Below, piece after piece: positions 1 to 7,886 of a stretch of 42,192 nucleotides of DNA; position 1 is the first letter of the stretch; each line of letters opens with the position of its first letter. Under the pieces are notes generated by a model. That model was not told the origin of the DNA, did not search any database, and worked only from the letters and a program-made list of their open reading frames with translations. Source of the DNA: Candidatus Omnitrophota bacterium (lineage in GTDB: Bacteria > Omnitrophota > Gorgyraeia > JAHIPI01); contig JADHVZ010000016.1 of NCBI GenBank assembly GCA_016783745.1, positions 1 to 42,192 of the forward strand, read 5' to 3'. A program made the translations under genes and the position numbers.

Positions 1-1
1 T

Positions 2-169
2 ACAGATGAGCGTGGTAATGCTGTTTCAGAGGATTCGGTGAGCGTACACATTTGCTTAAAGGGGACAGACACTTTTTGTAGCTATATAAGTAGCCTCAAA
101 AAGTGTCTGTCCCTGACAACGCCGCAAAAAAAGTGTCTGTCCCTATTTATATTGATTTTTTTCCTATAA
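2..169 (+). CDS. Possible 3' end of a surface-protein gene (partial, runs into repeat)
   Basis: An open frame enters from the left edge and stops at TAA 167-169. Its first residues (TDERGNAVSEDSVSV) resemble the last strand of Ig-like or HYR-type repeats in extracellular proteins. From about base 61 the frame is translated out of a palindromic repeat, so the natural C-terminus may have been replaced by read-through. Only about 18 residues precede the repeat, so the identification is weak and the frame could be fortuitous. Confidence 0.3.
   Translation, partial: TDERGNAVSEDSVSVHICLKGTDTFCSYISSLKKCLSLTTPQKKCLSLFILIFFL
61..143. repeat. GTGTCTGTCCC palindromic repeat with an extra half-site
   Basis: GGGACAGACACTTTTT at 62-77 is perfectly complementary to AAAAAGTGTCTGTCCC at 98-113, with a 20-base loop. 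A third arm, AAAAAAAGTGTCTGTCCC, follows at 126-143. The same word builds a perfect hairpin at 33817-33858. This is a dispersed extragenic palindrome lying between the possible surface-protein end and the histidine kinase gene. It may also act as a terminator, but that is inference. Confidence 0.85.
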
Positions 170-180
170 TTTGGGATAAT
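152..180 (+). promoter_or_regulatory. Candidate sigma-70 promoter for the histidine kinase
   Basis: TTGATT (152-157) and GATAAT (175-180) are separated by 17 bases and lie 65 bases upstream of the kinase start. A second AT-rich -10-like hexamer, TATAAT, lies at 165-170 but lacks a well-placed -35. Confidence 0.45.
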
Positions 181-244
181 CATAGCTATTATAGTGGTCT
201 AATTAATGCTTATGAATATAACAAGAAAAAAAGGAGTAGTTGAT

Positions 245-1225
245 ATGGGGAAAAAAATCAAAAAGAGCGATTATGATAAGGTCGTTATCTCAGAACTGGG
301 GATAAACCCCTTCCATATGTTAAAATCCTCTTTCGCCCTTATGGGTATCATACCGCTTCTCGTGATGTTTTACGTCTTAGTAGGAAGAAATTTCTTCTAT
401 GAACTATTTTTGGGAAGCGATGGTTTGACGATGGCCGTAGGTGTATTCATATCTCTTACCGGTTATTTATACGCATATCTTCTTATCTCGCGCTTAGTGG
501 ATAAGTTATTGGCATATTCGGCTGAGCGTAAACGCGCTGACGATGAAAAATCAGCCTTTGTAGCAAATGTGTCCCATGAATTCAAAAATCCGTTAGCGGT
601 CATAGGTCAATCATTAGGCCTTATCCTGGGAGGGGTCTGCGGCAAGGTGAATGAAAAACAGAAAGAATTGCTCAGCACGGGAAAAAGGAACATAGACAGG
701 CTTTTCCGTCTAGTCACGGATCTTTTGGATATCTCCAAAATAGAAGCGGGCAAGATGGTGCTGCGGGAAGAAAAGGTGGATATGACGCGATTAACGGATG
801 AGGTGATAGCCACTTATAAAATAGAGATCGACAAAAAGGAGATCACTCTCAAGAGTGATCTACCAAAGGATATAGGCCTGATCTGGGGCGACAGGGATAA
901 ATTAAGCGAAGTCATCATAAACCTTTTGAATAATGCCATAAAGTACTCCAACGATAAAGGAAACATCACCATAGGGCTTAAGGGCACGGAGAAAGACATC
1001 CGGTTTGAGATCTCCGACAACGGACCCGGGATGCCGAAGGAGTCCATAGGCAAGATATTCAATAAATTCGAGCGCATCACAACAGAAAAGCGCGAGGGTA
1101 CGGGCTTAGGCCTTCCCATAACCAAAGATATTGTGGAACTCCACAAAGGAAATATATGGGCGGAGAGCGATTTGGGAAAAGGCTCTAAATTTAGTTTTAT
1201 TTTGCCCAGGGATTTCAGAAAATAA
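245..1225 (+). CDS. Membrane-bound sensor histidine kinase
   Basis: Two-component sensor kinase of 326 residues. Hydrophobic segments at about 28-50 and 60-85 anchor it in the inner membrane with only a short loop between them, so there is no large periplasmic sensor domain. HisKA H-box at about 105-120 with phosphoacceptor His111 in the motif SHEFKNP; HATPase_c with N-box (INLLNNAIKYS, about 225-235), G1 (DNGPGM, 258-263) and G2 (GTGLGL, 285-290). The start at 245 is preferred over the upstream ATG at 206 because AAGGAG lies at 231-236, eight bases before it. No response regulator is adjacent, so the partner is unknown (orphan kinase). The signal it senses cannot be told from the sequence. 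tadA starts two bases after its stop. Confidence 0.92.
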   Translation: MGKKIKKSDYDKVVISELGINPFHMLKSSFALMGIIPLLVMFYVLVGRNFFYELFLGSDGLTMAVGVFISLTGYLYAYLLISRLVDKLLAYSAERKRADDEKSAFVANVSHEFKNPLAVIGQSLGLILGGVCGKVNEKQKELLSTGKRNIDRLFRLVTDLLDISKIEAGKMVLREEKVDMTRLTDEVIATYKIEIDKKEITLKSDLPKDIGLIWGDRDKLSEVIINLLNNAIKYSNDKGNITIGLKGTEKDIRFEISDNGPGMPKESIGKIFNKFERITTEKREGTGLGLPITKDIVELHKGNIWAESDLGKGSKFSFILPRDFRK

Positions 1226-1226
1226 C

Positions 1227-1694
1227 ATGAAGTCATCGCATTCATTTTATATGCGGCAGGCGCTGAAAGAGGCGCACAAGGCATTTGAACGGGATGAAGT
1301 ACCTGTTGGCGCGGTCATAGTGCATAAAAATACGATCATCGCAAGAGCGCACAATCAGATATTGACTCTCAGGGACCCCACCGCCCACGCCGAGATGATA
1401 GCGATCACACAGGCGGCCGATTACCTTAATAATGAAAGATTGATAAATTGCAGCCTGTATGTTACAATAGAGCCTTGCTCGATGTGCGCTGGAGCAGCGA
1501 TCCTCGCGAGAATAAAAAGAATTGTTTACGGCGCCGATGATCCCAAGGCAGGGGCATGCGGCTCTACGCTTAATATAGCTAATAATAAAAAACTCAATCA
1601 CAGGATAGAAGTCATCGGCGGTATCATGCGTGAGGATTCCGCGATTTTTATTAAAGAGTTTTTTAAGGGAAAAAGGGTAAATGCTAAATGCTGA
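1227..1694 (+). CDS. tadA: tRNA-specific adenosine-34 deaminase TadA
   Basis: Zinc-dependent deaminase that converts A34 to inosine in the tRNA-Arg(ACG) anticodon. The 155-residue length is typical. The HAE motif (zinc ligand His54, proton-shuttle Glu56) and the PCSMC motif (Cys84, Cys87) complete the CDA-fold active site. The start at 1227 is chosen because it follows the kinase stop immediately and aligns with family N-termini; the longer upstream frame overlaps the kinase gene. tadA next to a tRNA gene and dnaX-recR resembles the tadA-scr-dnaX-recR order of Firmicutes. Its last 14 bases overlap the start of the endonuclease remnant. A related nucleoside or guanine deaminase is the alternative, but the residues and context favour TadA. 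Confidence 0.9.
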   Translation: MKSSHSFYMRQALKEAHKAFERDEVPVGAVIVHKNTIIARAHNQILTLRDPTAHAEMIAITQAADYLNNERLINCSLYVTIEPCSMCAGAAILARIKRIVYGADDPKAGACGSTLNIANNKKLNHRIEVIGGIMREDSAIFIKEFFKGKRVNAKC

Positions 1695-2473
1695 TCCAAG
1701 CTCAAGAGTTAGATTTATAAAAGGAAGACAAAGAGAATTTTTAGAAGCAGCGCTTTTAGGATTAAGGTTACGCAATCTCGCGAAAACAGCCGGTGTTTGT
1801 GATAGAACGCTGAGAGACTGGAAGAGAGAAAAATACAATATAGATTACGGTTCTTTGAAAAGAATTTGTTTATCAATGGACACGGAAATGCCCAGGGATA
1901 TAGAGATATTGCAGTCTCATTGGAGTGTCAAGAAAGCAAGCAGATTAGGCGGAAAAAGGCGTTTCGAGCTTTATGGCGCACCAGGTACGCTGGAAAGCAG
2001 AAGAAGGGGGGGGGCTGAACTCCCAAAAGAAATTCCCCCTTACCCCTGAACTTGCTAAAGAAAGAGGACTTGCCATAAGGAAAACAATTAAATATCCCAG
2101 CAAATCTTCTGACTTAGCTGAGTTTATAGGAATAATGTTGGGCGATGGCGGGATATGCAGTGATTATCAAATCGCTATTTCATTTAATGCAAAAGAAGAT
2201 TTGAAATATGCTCATTATATACAGGATTTAGTAACTAGATTGTTCGGAATATCTTCGACTATTAGGATTCGAGAAAAAAACAATGGCGGAGATATTCTTG
2301 TGTCGGGCAGGAATCTAGTCGATTTTCTCATTCAACATGGTATCAAAAAGGGAAACAAAGTAGCCAAAAAGATCGATATCCCTAAATGGATAGGGGATTC
2401 AGAAAAATATAAAATCGCATGCTTGAAAGGGCTTATGGATACAGATGGCGGGCTCTATCACCACACATTGTAA
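1681..2473 (+). pseudogene. LAGLIDADG homing endonuclease, frameshifted and 3'-truncated
   Basis: Two frames together encode one protein. The first (1681-2049) carries a helix-turn-helix-like N-terminus (NLAKTAGVCDRTLRDWKRE). The second (to 2473) carries two LAGLIDADG-type motifs, LAEFIGIMLGDGG and CLKGLMDTDGG, about 90 residues apart. The frames would join at a run of nine G at 2006-2014; eight G would restore a continuous protein of about 263 residues. The product stops only about 7 residues after the second motif, where roughly 80 more would be expected for the second half of the nuclease, so the 3' end is also missing. It overlaps tadA by 14 bases and ends 9 bases before tRNA-Ser. The G-run change could be an assembly error, but the missing C-terminus is independent of it. 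Confidence 0.82.
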
Positions 2474-2482
2474 ATGAGTTAG

Positions 2483-2578
2483 GGAGAGGTAGGCCAGTCC
2501 GGTTTAAGCCAGCGGTTTGCTAAACCGCCGTACTATCTAAAGATGGTACCGTGGGTTCAAATCCCACCCTCTCCGCCA
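2483..2578 (+). tRNA. tRNA-Ser(GCT)
   Basis: The full cloverleaf can be drawn: acceptor stem GGAGAGG (2483-2489) with CCTCTCC (2568-2574), discriminator G2575 and encoded CCA (2576-2578). The anticodon stem GCGGT/ACCGC encloses the loop TTGCTAA with anticodon GCT. The T arm is GTGGG-TTCAAAT-CCCAC (2551-2567). The long class II variable arm (about 2529-2550) is expected for serine. It reads AGC and AGU codons. Its 3' end is embedded in a perfect inverted repeat (next entry). Confidence 0.97.
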
Positions 2579-2608
2579 CTTTTTTGCGGCAGAGCAAAAA
2601 AGTGGCGG
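2573..2608 (+). other. Perfect 15-bp inverted repeat spanning the tRNA-Ser 3' end
   Basis: CCGCCACTTTTTTGC (2573-2587) pairs perfectly with GCAAAAAAGTGGCGG (2594-2608) around a 6-base loop. The left arm includes the discriminator and CCA of tRNA-Ser. A weaker GC-rich pairing (GGCGG-TGCCGG near 2604-2615 with CCGGCGCCGCC near 2654-2664) follows. The 128 bases between the tRNA and dnaX contain nothing else recognisable, and no clear U tract follows the hairpin. Confidence 0.8.
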
Positions 2609-2706
2609 ATGCCGGAGAAGGCGTTGCGGAGCGACAAGCGGAGCAGCCTGATCCGGCGCCGCCATTCTTCTTCAAAGGAATTGGCTAACGGGAAAGGCAG
2701 CAGATA

Positions 2707-4431
2707 ATGTCCTACATAGTATTCGCAAGAAAATGGAGGCCGCAGACTTTTGACGATATATTAGGGCAAGACCATATTATAACCACTCTCAAGAACGCGA
2801 TCTCCGGAAAAAGAGTGGCCCACGCGTATATTTTTACGGGACCGCGCGGGATCGGCAAGACTTCCGTCGCCAGGATACTCGCTAAAGGGCTCAATTGCGA
2901 ACAGGGGCCCACCCCATCACCCTGCAATAAATGCGCTTCCTGTACAAGCATATCATCCGGCACGAGTATGGATGTCATTGAAATCGACGGTGCCTCCAAT
3001 AACAGCGTCGATCAAGTACGCGAGTTGAGGGAAAATATAAGGTTTATGCCTTCCTACGGAAAGCATAAGGTCTATATTATAGATGAAGTCCACATGCTGA
3101 GCATGGGGGCTTTTAACGCGCTGCTTAAGACCCTGGAAGAGCCGCCCAAACACGCGAATTTTATTTTTGCCACTACCAATCCGGAAAAAGTGCCGGCTAC
3201 GGTACTCTCCAGGTGCCAGCGGTTTGATTTCAGGCGGGTATCATTAAAATTGATAACCTCAAAACTGGAAAAAATATCAAGGTTCGAGAAGCTGGATATA
3301 TCAAGTGACGCTACTTTTTCAATAGCCAAGGCCTCTGACGGAAGCGTGAGAGACGCGGAGAGTGTTCTGGATCAACTGACGTCGTTTTGCGAGAAGAAGA
3401 TAAGCCAGGAAGACGTGATCGCCGTTCTTGGTATAATAGAAGAAGATACACTTGCTGACATAATTGAAAAACTTCACAAAAAAGATACTCAGGGACTTCT
3501 TAAGGTAATAGACGGCCTGATCGCTACGGGCAAAGACATATCGCAGTTCCTGTCCGGGCTTATGGGTTATTTAAGAAATATGATGGTTTTGAAGGTCTCG
3601 CCGCAGCTTTCTTCTGTTGTCGACCTGCCGGATGAATATATAGTAAAGATAGGTGAGCAGGCAAAGAATTTTGAGATGGACGATCTTTTGTATATGTTTT
3701 ACACGATAGCCGCTACGGCTAACGCGGTAAAACGTTCTGAGTTGTCCCGTTATATCGTTGAGGTGATGCTTATCAAGCTGTCGCTTCGAGCCCAGATGAT
3801 GCCGTTATCCGAGATCGTGGACAAAGTAGCGCAGCTTGAATCTGATATCGGAAAGCGCGTTCCTTCCGAAGCCGGTCAGAAGCAGCATTTTTCCGGCGTA
3901 CCGGAGCGTACTGAGCCGGAACCGGAACCGAGACCTTTTCCGCGGGAAGACGAAAATCATGATACATCCGCTGCCGCTGAAACCGGACAGCTCGAAGCCC
4001 CGGAGGCCAAAACAGCTCTTACAATAGAGTCCATAAAGAAGGCATGGCCAAGAGTGCTTCAAATGATAAAAGGCAAAAAGATATCAGTAGCGTCATATCT
4101 TCTGGAAGGAGAACTGTCAGAAGCGAAGGGTTCCATCGTCACTATAGGCTTTCCCAAAAGATTCAATTTCCACAGAGAATCCCTGGAGCGCGCGAATAAC
4201 AAAAAATTAGTTGAGGAGACTATCTCCGGCGTTTTAGGCCATAATGTTTTGATAGACTTTACGACTTTAAAGGACTCCAAGCCGGCATCGGAGACGACCG
4301 AAGCGGCTCCAGAGATCGATGAGGAATTAGAGCGAGAGGCTGCAAAGGATACATTCGATGAGCCGATGATCCAGTCCGCCCTGGATATCTTTGACGGCAG
4401 GATCGTAAAAGGAGAATTCCCCCCAAGATGA
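2707..4431 (+). CDS. dnaX: DNA polymerase III subunit gamma/tau
   Basis: Clamp-loader ATPase of the replicative polymerase, 574 residues. Residues about 1-360 form the AAA+ and collar core: Walker A GPRGIGKTS (45-53), zinc-binding cysteines C64, C73, C76, C79, Walker B IIDEVH, and the arginine-finger SRC motif (LSRCQRFDF). A Pro/Glu-rich linker (about 390-440) precedes a tau-like C-terminal domain (about 440-545). Upstream pairing is weak (GAAAGGCAG), but ATG 2707 gives the canonical N-terminus (MSYIVFARKWRPQTFDD). The stop overlaps the recR start by four bases (ATGA), indicating translational coupling. No ybaB lies between dnaX and recR, unlike many bacteria. Confidence 0.97.
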   Translation: MSYIVFARKWRPQTFDDILGQDHIITTLKNAISGKRVAHAYIFTGPRGIGKTSVARILAKGLNCEQGPTPSPCNKCASCTSISSGTSMDVIEIDGASNNSVDQVRELRENIRFMPSYGKHKVYIIDEVHMLSMGAFNALLKTLEEPPKHANFIFATTNPEKVPATVLSRCQRFDFRRVSLKLITSKLEKISRFEKLDISSDATFSIAKASDGSVRDAESVLDQLTSFCEKKISQEDVIAVLGIIEEDTLADIIEKLHKKDTQGLLKVIDGLIATGKDISQFLSGLMGYLRNMMVLKVSPQLSSVVDLPDEYIVKIGEQAKNFEMDDLLYMFYTIAATANAVKRSELSRYIVEVMLIKLSLRAQMMPLSEIVDKVAQLESDIGKRVPSEAGQKQHFSGVPERTEPEPEPRPFPREDENHDTSAAAETGQLEAPEAKTALTIESIKKAWPRVLQMIKGKKISVASYLLEGELSEAKGSIVTIGFPKRFNFHRESLERANNKKLVEETISGVLGHNVLIDFTTLKDSKPASETTEAAPEIDEELEREAAKDTFDEPMIQSALDIFDGRIVKGEFPPR

Positions 4432-5033
4432 ATAAGCTCAGCTACGCGCGTTCCATGCAGAGCCTCATCAAAGAATTTTCAAAGATGCCGGGCATAGGAA
4501 CAAAAACGGCGGAGCGGCTTGCCTTTTATGTTCTTAAGCTTCCGCAGCAGGACGCGGAACACCTATCAATGTCCATCCTGAAGGTCAAATCATCCATCAG
4601 TTTTTGCAAGACCTGCAATAATTTGAGCGAGGGAGAACTTTGCCTTATATGCCGGGACGGGGGCCGGGACAGAAGCTTATTATGTGTTGTCGAGGAGCCG
4701 AATGATGTGTCGGCTATCGAAAAAGCCGGCAAGTTTAACGGAACATATCACGTGCTTTTGGGCCGTCTTTCGCCTTTAGACGGAATAGGCCCGGAAGCCC
4801 TTAAGATAAATGAGTTAATAGAGCGGACAAGGGGCGGCAGAATAAAAGAGGTGCTGATAGCTACGAATTCCGATACAGAAGGCGAGACTACGGCGCTATA
4901 CATCACAAAATTGCTAAGGCCTTTCCGCCTTAAAATAACAAGGCTCGCCCACGGTATTCCCGTGGGAGGCGATCTAAAATACGCCGATCAGGCCACATTG
5001 ATGAAAGCCATTGAGGGCCGTCTGGAGATTTAA
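4428..5033 (+). CDS. recR: Recombination mediator RecR
   Basis: RecR helps load RecA at gaps in the RecFOR pathway. The 201-residue length is normal. It has an N-terminal helix-hairpin-helix (PGIGTKTAERLAF, about 21-33), a four-cysteine zinc module (C60, C63, C72, C75), and a Toprim domain from about residue 82 with the acidic EEPND and NSDTEGE segments. It is translationally coupled to dnaX through an ATGA overlap and ends the pair; a new promoter candidate follows directly. Confidence 0.97.
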   Translation: MNKLSYARSMQSLIKEFSKMPGIGTKTAERLAFYVLKLPQQDAEHLSMSILKVKSSISFCKTCNNLSEGELCLICRDGGRDRSLLCVVEEPNDVSAIEKAGKFNGTYHVLLGRLSPLDGIGPEALKINELIERTRGGRIKEVLIATNSDTEGETTALYITKLLRPFRLKITRLAHGIPVGGDLKYADQATLMKAIEGRLEI

Positions 5034-5034
5034 T

Positions 5035-5063
5035 TTGACTTACAAAAGTTTTTTTGTTAACAT
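5035..5063 (+). promoter_or_regulatory. Candidate promoter for the membrane protein and POR operon
   Basis: TTGACT (5035-5040), 17-base spacer, TAACAT (5058-5063). It lies immediately after the recR stop and 40 bases before the next start, which has a strong GAGGAGGT ribosome-binding site at 5091-5098. Confidence 0.6.
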
Positions 5064-5103
5064 GTCCACACCCATATCTAACATTTTAACGAGGAGGTAG
5101 AAG

Positions 5104-5835
5104 ATGATAGAGTCTATAAAAAAGGCCTTCGTGTTGAGCGTAAAAGCGCTGAAACTATTTTATGTCGTAGCGGCTTTGAACATCGTGTCAAACCTCATCA
5201 ATGTCATGACAGTCCCGGCGCCTACTGATGAAATGAGCGCCGGTAAATCATTTTTTGTCATAGTACTTACCGTATTACTCGCATTAATAGCTGTCTTTGT
5301 CGCGGGCGGGTCGCTTGCCTATATCAGGGACCTGATAAAGACAGGGTCAGCGGATCTGGCGCCTTTCATCGACAACGGAAAGAAATATATCTTGCGGTTG
5401 ATCGGCGTTACGCTGCTTATCATGTTGATATTTTTGGTGATAGGATTCCTCTTGATATTTATAACCGGTTTGATGCCCGCTGCGTTAAGGTTGATAATGA
5501 CCCTTTTGATAATATTGGCGTTTATCGTTCTTGGCGTATTTTTTGTCATGCCCGCTTATGCCTTGGTAAACAGTGATCTTGGTGTCATCTCAGCTATAAA
5601 GAGGGGAGTGGAACTCGGCAAAAAGGAGTTTTTGAAGATCCTGGGGATCGGCGCGATACTATTTTTAGTGGCGCTCGTCGTGACTTTAGCGGCATCTATG
5701 TTAACCGGAATCCTTTCGCTTATACTCAGGCCGTTAGCCAATTATATTACCGCTATTATAATGGCAGTAGCTAGCGCGGTGATCGCGATCATCGTGAATA
5801 TCGCCTATATGGATTTTTATTTAAAATCAGCTTAA
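5104..5835 (+). CDS. Multi-pass integral membrane protein of unknown function
   Basis: 243 residues with about six predicted transmembrane segments (roughly 15-38, 48-72, 98-122, 126-150, 180-204 and 212-238) and few polar residues. The pattern of paired hydrophobic helices with a conserved-looking MPAYALVNSD loop resembles membrane domains annotated as glycerophosphodiesterase-membrane or DUF-type proteins, but I do not recognise a catalytic motif. GAGGAGGT at 5091-5098 sets the start. It lies 14 bases before porC in the same direction, so it probably shares a transcript with the POR genes; a functional link is not shown. Confidence 0.75.
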   Translation: MIESIKKAFVLSVKALKLFYVVAALNIVSNLINVMTVPAPTDEMSAGKSFFVIVLTVLLALIAVFVAGGSLAYIRDLIKTGSADLAPFIDNGKKYILRLIGVTLLIMLIFLVIGFLLIFITGLMPAALRLIMTLLIILAFIVLGVFFVMPAYALVNSDLGVISAIKRGVELGKKEFLKILGIGAILFLVALVVTLAASMLTGILSLILRPLANYITAIIMAVASAVIAIIVNIAYMDFYLKSA

Positions 5836-5849
5836 GCGGACAATAGTAA

Positions 5850-6419
5850 ATGAAAAATTTAGTTGAAGTAAGATGGCACGGAAGAGGCGGCCAGGGCGCT
5901 AAGAGCGCGGCTCAATTTCTGGCAGAAGCGGCTTTAGATTCAGGCAAGTATATTCAATCCTTTCCGGAATACGGGCCCGAAAGGGCAGGTGCCCCTATCC
6001 GCGCGTTTACAAGAATAAGCGATAAAGCCATCAATATACATTCGGGAGTGACGAATCCCGAAGTCGTTGTCGTAATAGACACTACATTGATCACTCCCCA
6101 GGTCCTGGACGGGCTCGGCGAAGACGGGATACTGATAGTGAATTCCTCCGAATCGCCATCTGAGATAAGAAAGAGCCTGGGTTATAAAGGTGGAAAGGTG
6201 GCGTCGGTAGACGCGACAAAGATCGCCCTTGAGACCGTAAAATTGCCTATGCCCAACACCCCAATGCTGGGCGCGCTTTTAAAGGTGACGCCGATCGTGC
6301 CCATGAAAGCCCTTGAAGGCAGGATAAGGAATAAATTTTTAAAGAAGATAGGTGAAGAGAAGACCAACGCGAATTTAGAGGCCATAAAACGGGCCTATAA
6401 CGAGGTCAACGTAGAATGA
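5850..6419 (+). CDS. porC: Pyruvate:ferredoxin oxidoreductase, gamma subunit
   Basis: 189-residue gamma subunit of a 2-oxoacid:ferredoxin oxidoreductase. The N-terminal motif [21 protein letters not shown] (read in overlapping parts at residues 8-28) is the family hallmark, followed by [20 protein letters not shown]. The subunit belongs to the CoA-side domain of the complex. Gene order gamma-delta-alpha-beta and the subunit sizes match the four-subunit pyruvate enzyme of Thermotoga-like organisms. It overlaps porD by four bases (ATGA). Substrate pyruvate is inferred from order and length; a 2-ketoisovalerate enzyme is the main alternative. Confidence 0.92.
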   Translation: MKNLVEVRWHGRGGQGAKSAAQFLAEAALDSGKYIQSFPEYGPERAGAPIRAFTRISDKAINIHSGVTNPEVVVVIDTTLITPQVLDGLGEDGILIVNSSESPSEIRKSLGYKGGKVASVDATKIALETVKLPMPNTPMLGALLKVTPIVPMKALEGRIRNKFLKKIGEEKTNANLEAIKRAYNEVNVE

Positions 6420-6697
6420 CAAAGAAGGGCTGGAAAGATATCCCTATAGGCGGCCTGATAGAAAAAGGCGGCACCGCGAAAGAATATAAGACTGGAGACT
6501 GGCGGACATTTATTCCGGTGAAAGACGAGGCAAAATGCATAGATTGCATGATCTGCTGGGTCTATTGTCCGGATTCCTGTATTAAGGTAAAGGACGGCAA
6601 GATGACAGGATTCGATCTTGATTATTGTAAGGGCTGCGGTATCTGCGCCTCGGTCTGTCCCGTTAAATGTATAAGCATGGAAAAGGAGAAGAAGTAA
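6416..6697 (+). CDS. porD: Pyruvate:ferredoxin oxidoreductase, delta (2[4Fe-4S] ferredoxin) subunit
   Basis: 93-residue electron-transfer subunit. It has two classic cluster motifs, [15 protein letters not shown] and [15 protein letters not shown], each giving Cx2Cx2Cx3C. It passes electrons from the TPP site to external ferredoxin. It is coupled to porC by ATGA overlap, and porA starts one base after its stop. The AAGGAG for porA (6683-6688) lies inside this gene. Confidence 0.95.
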   Translation: MTKKGWKDIPIGGLIEKGGTAKEYKTGDWRTFIPVKDEAKCIDCMICWVYCPDSCIKVKDGKMTGFDLDYCKGCGICASVCPVKCISMEKEKK

Positions 6698-6698
6698 A

Positions 6699-7886
6699 TT
6701 GGCGACACCTAAATTGGCCCCGTTTACCGGTGATGAAATAACGGCTTACGCGATGAAACAGATAGAGCCTGATGTGGTGGCGGCTTATCCTATAACACCG
6801 CAGACGGAGATAGTGATGAACTTCTCACAATATGTCGCTGACGGCAAGGTGTCTACCGAGATGATACCGGTGGAGTCAGAACATAGCGCTATGAGCGCGT
6901 GTGTCGGCGCGGCTTGCGCGGGAGCCAGGACCATGACGGCGACTTCCGCAAACGGCCTTGCGCTTATGTGGGAGATACTTTATATAGCGGCTTCCACAAG
7001 GCTTCCTATAGTAATGCCGGTTGTTAACAGGGCCTTATCCGCTCCGATCAATATACACTGCGACCACTCAGATAGCATGGGGACAAGGGATTCGGGCTGG
7101 CTTCAGATCTACTGCGAAAACGCCCAGGAAGTATACGAAAGTATCATTCTTGCCGTGAAGATAGCGGAACGCGCGGACATACAGCTTCCGGTCATGGTAT
7201 GCCAGGACGGTTTCATAACAAGCCACGCCGTAGAGGGAGTGGAGGTCTTCGAAGACAAGGCGGTAAAAGATTTTATAGGTGAGTACAAACCGAGGTTTTC
7301 ACTTTTAAATGTCGAAAAACCGGTGACAGTCGGGCCGCTTGATCTGCAGGATTACTATTTTGAGCATAAGAGGCAACAGTCAGAAGGGATAACAAATGCC
7401 CTTAAGGTGATACCTGAGGTATTCAAGGAATTTGAAAAGGCATTTGGTAAAAAGCATGATTTTGTTGACGGATATAGACTTGACGATGCCGAAGTCGCGA
7501 TATGCGTATTGAGCTCGACTGCCGGTACCGCAAGAGGCGTTGTGGATAATCTAAGGGATAAGGGGCAAAAAGTGGGCCTTCTTAAGCCGCGTTTTTTCAG
7601 GCCGTTCCCGCGAGAAGCTATCGCGAAGAAGCTTTCACATCTAAAGGCGGTGGCGGTTTTAGACAGGAGTGAGGCGTTCTCAGGAGAGGGAGGCCCTTTA
7701 TTCTCCGAAGTGAAAGCAGCTTTATATGATGAAAAAAGTCACCCGTCAGTAATAAACTACATTTTCGGGCTCGGCGGAAGGGATATATTCGAAAAGGATA
7801 TAGAGAAAGTCTACACAGACCTTCTTGAAGTAGCCGGAACCGGCAAAATAAAAGAAAAAATACATTTTCTCGGAGTAAGAGACTAA
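6699..7886 (+). CDS. porA: Pyruvate:ferredoxin oxidoreductase, alpha subunit (TTG start)
   Basis: 395-residue alpha subunit carrying the pyrimidine-binding half of the TPP site. It begins with the typical FTGDEITAYA and AAYPITPQTE segments and keeps the GARTMTATSANGL region. The start is TTG at 6699, supported by AAGGAG at 6683-6688 ten bases upstream and by homology of the N-terminus. It lies in the porCDAB operon and its stop overlaps the porB start by one base (TAATG). Confidence 0.94.
   Translation: MATPKLAPFTGDEITAYAMKQIEPDVVAAYPITPQTEIVMNFSQYVADGKVSTEMIPVESEHSAMSACVGAACAGARTMTATSANGLALMWEILYIAASTRLPIVMPVVNRALSAPINIHCDHSDSMGTRDSGWLQIYCENAQEVYESIILAVKIAERADIQLPVMVCQDGFITSHAVEGVEVFEDKAVKDFIGEYKPRFSLLNVEKPVTVGPLDLQDYYFEHKRQQSEGITNALKVIPEVFKEFEKAFGKKHDFVDGYRLDDAEVAICVLSSTAGTARGVVDNLRDKGQKVGLLKPRFFRPFPREAIAKKLSHLKAVAVLDRSEAFSGEGGPLFSEVKAALYDEKSHPSVINYIFGLGGRDIFEKDIEKVYTDLLEVAGTGKIKEKIHFLGVRD

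Noticed and set aside
2579-2706. Possible SRP RNA (ffs) between the tRNA and dnaX
   Set aside because: The conserved small-domain sequence (GGTCAGGTCCGGAAGGAAGCA-like) is absent; only GC-rich partial pairing is seen.
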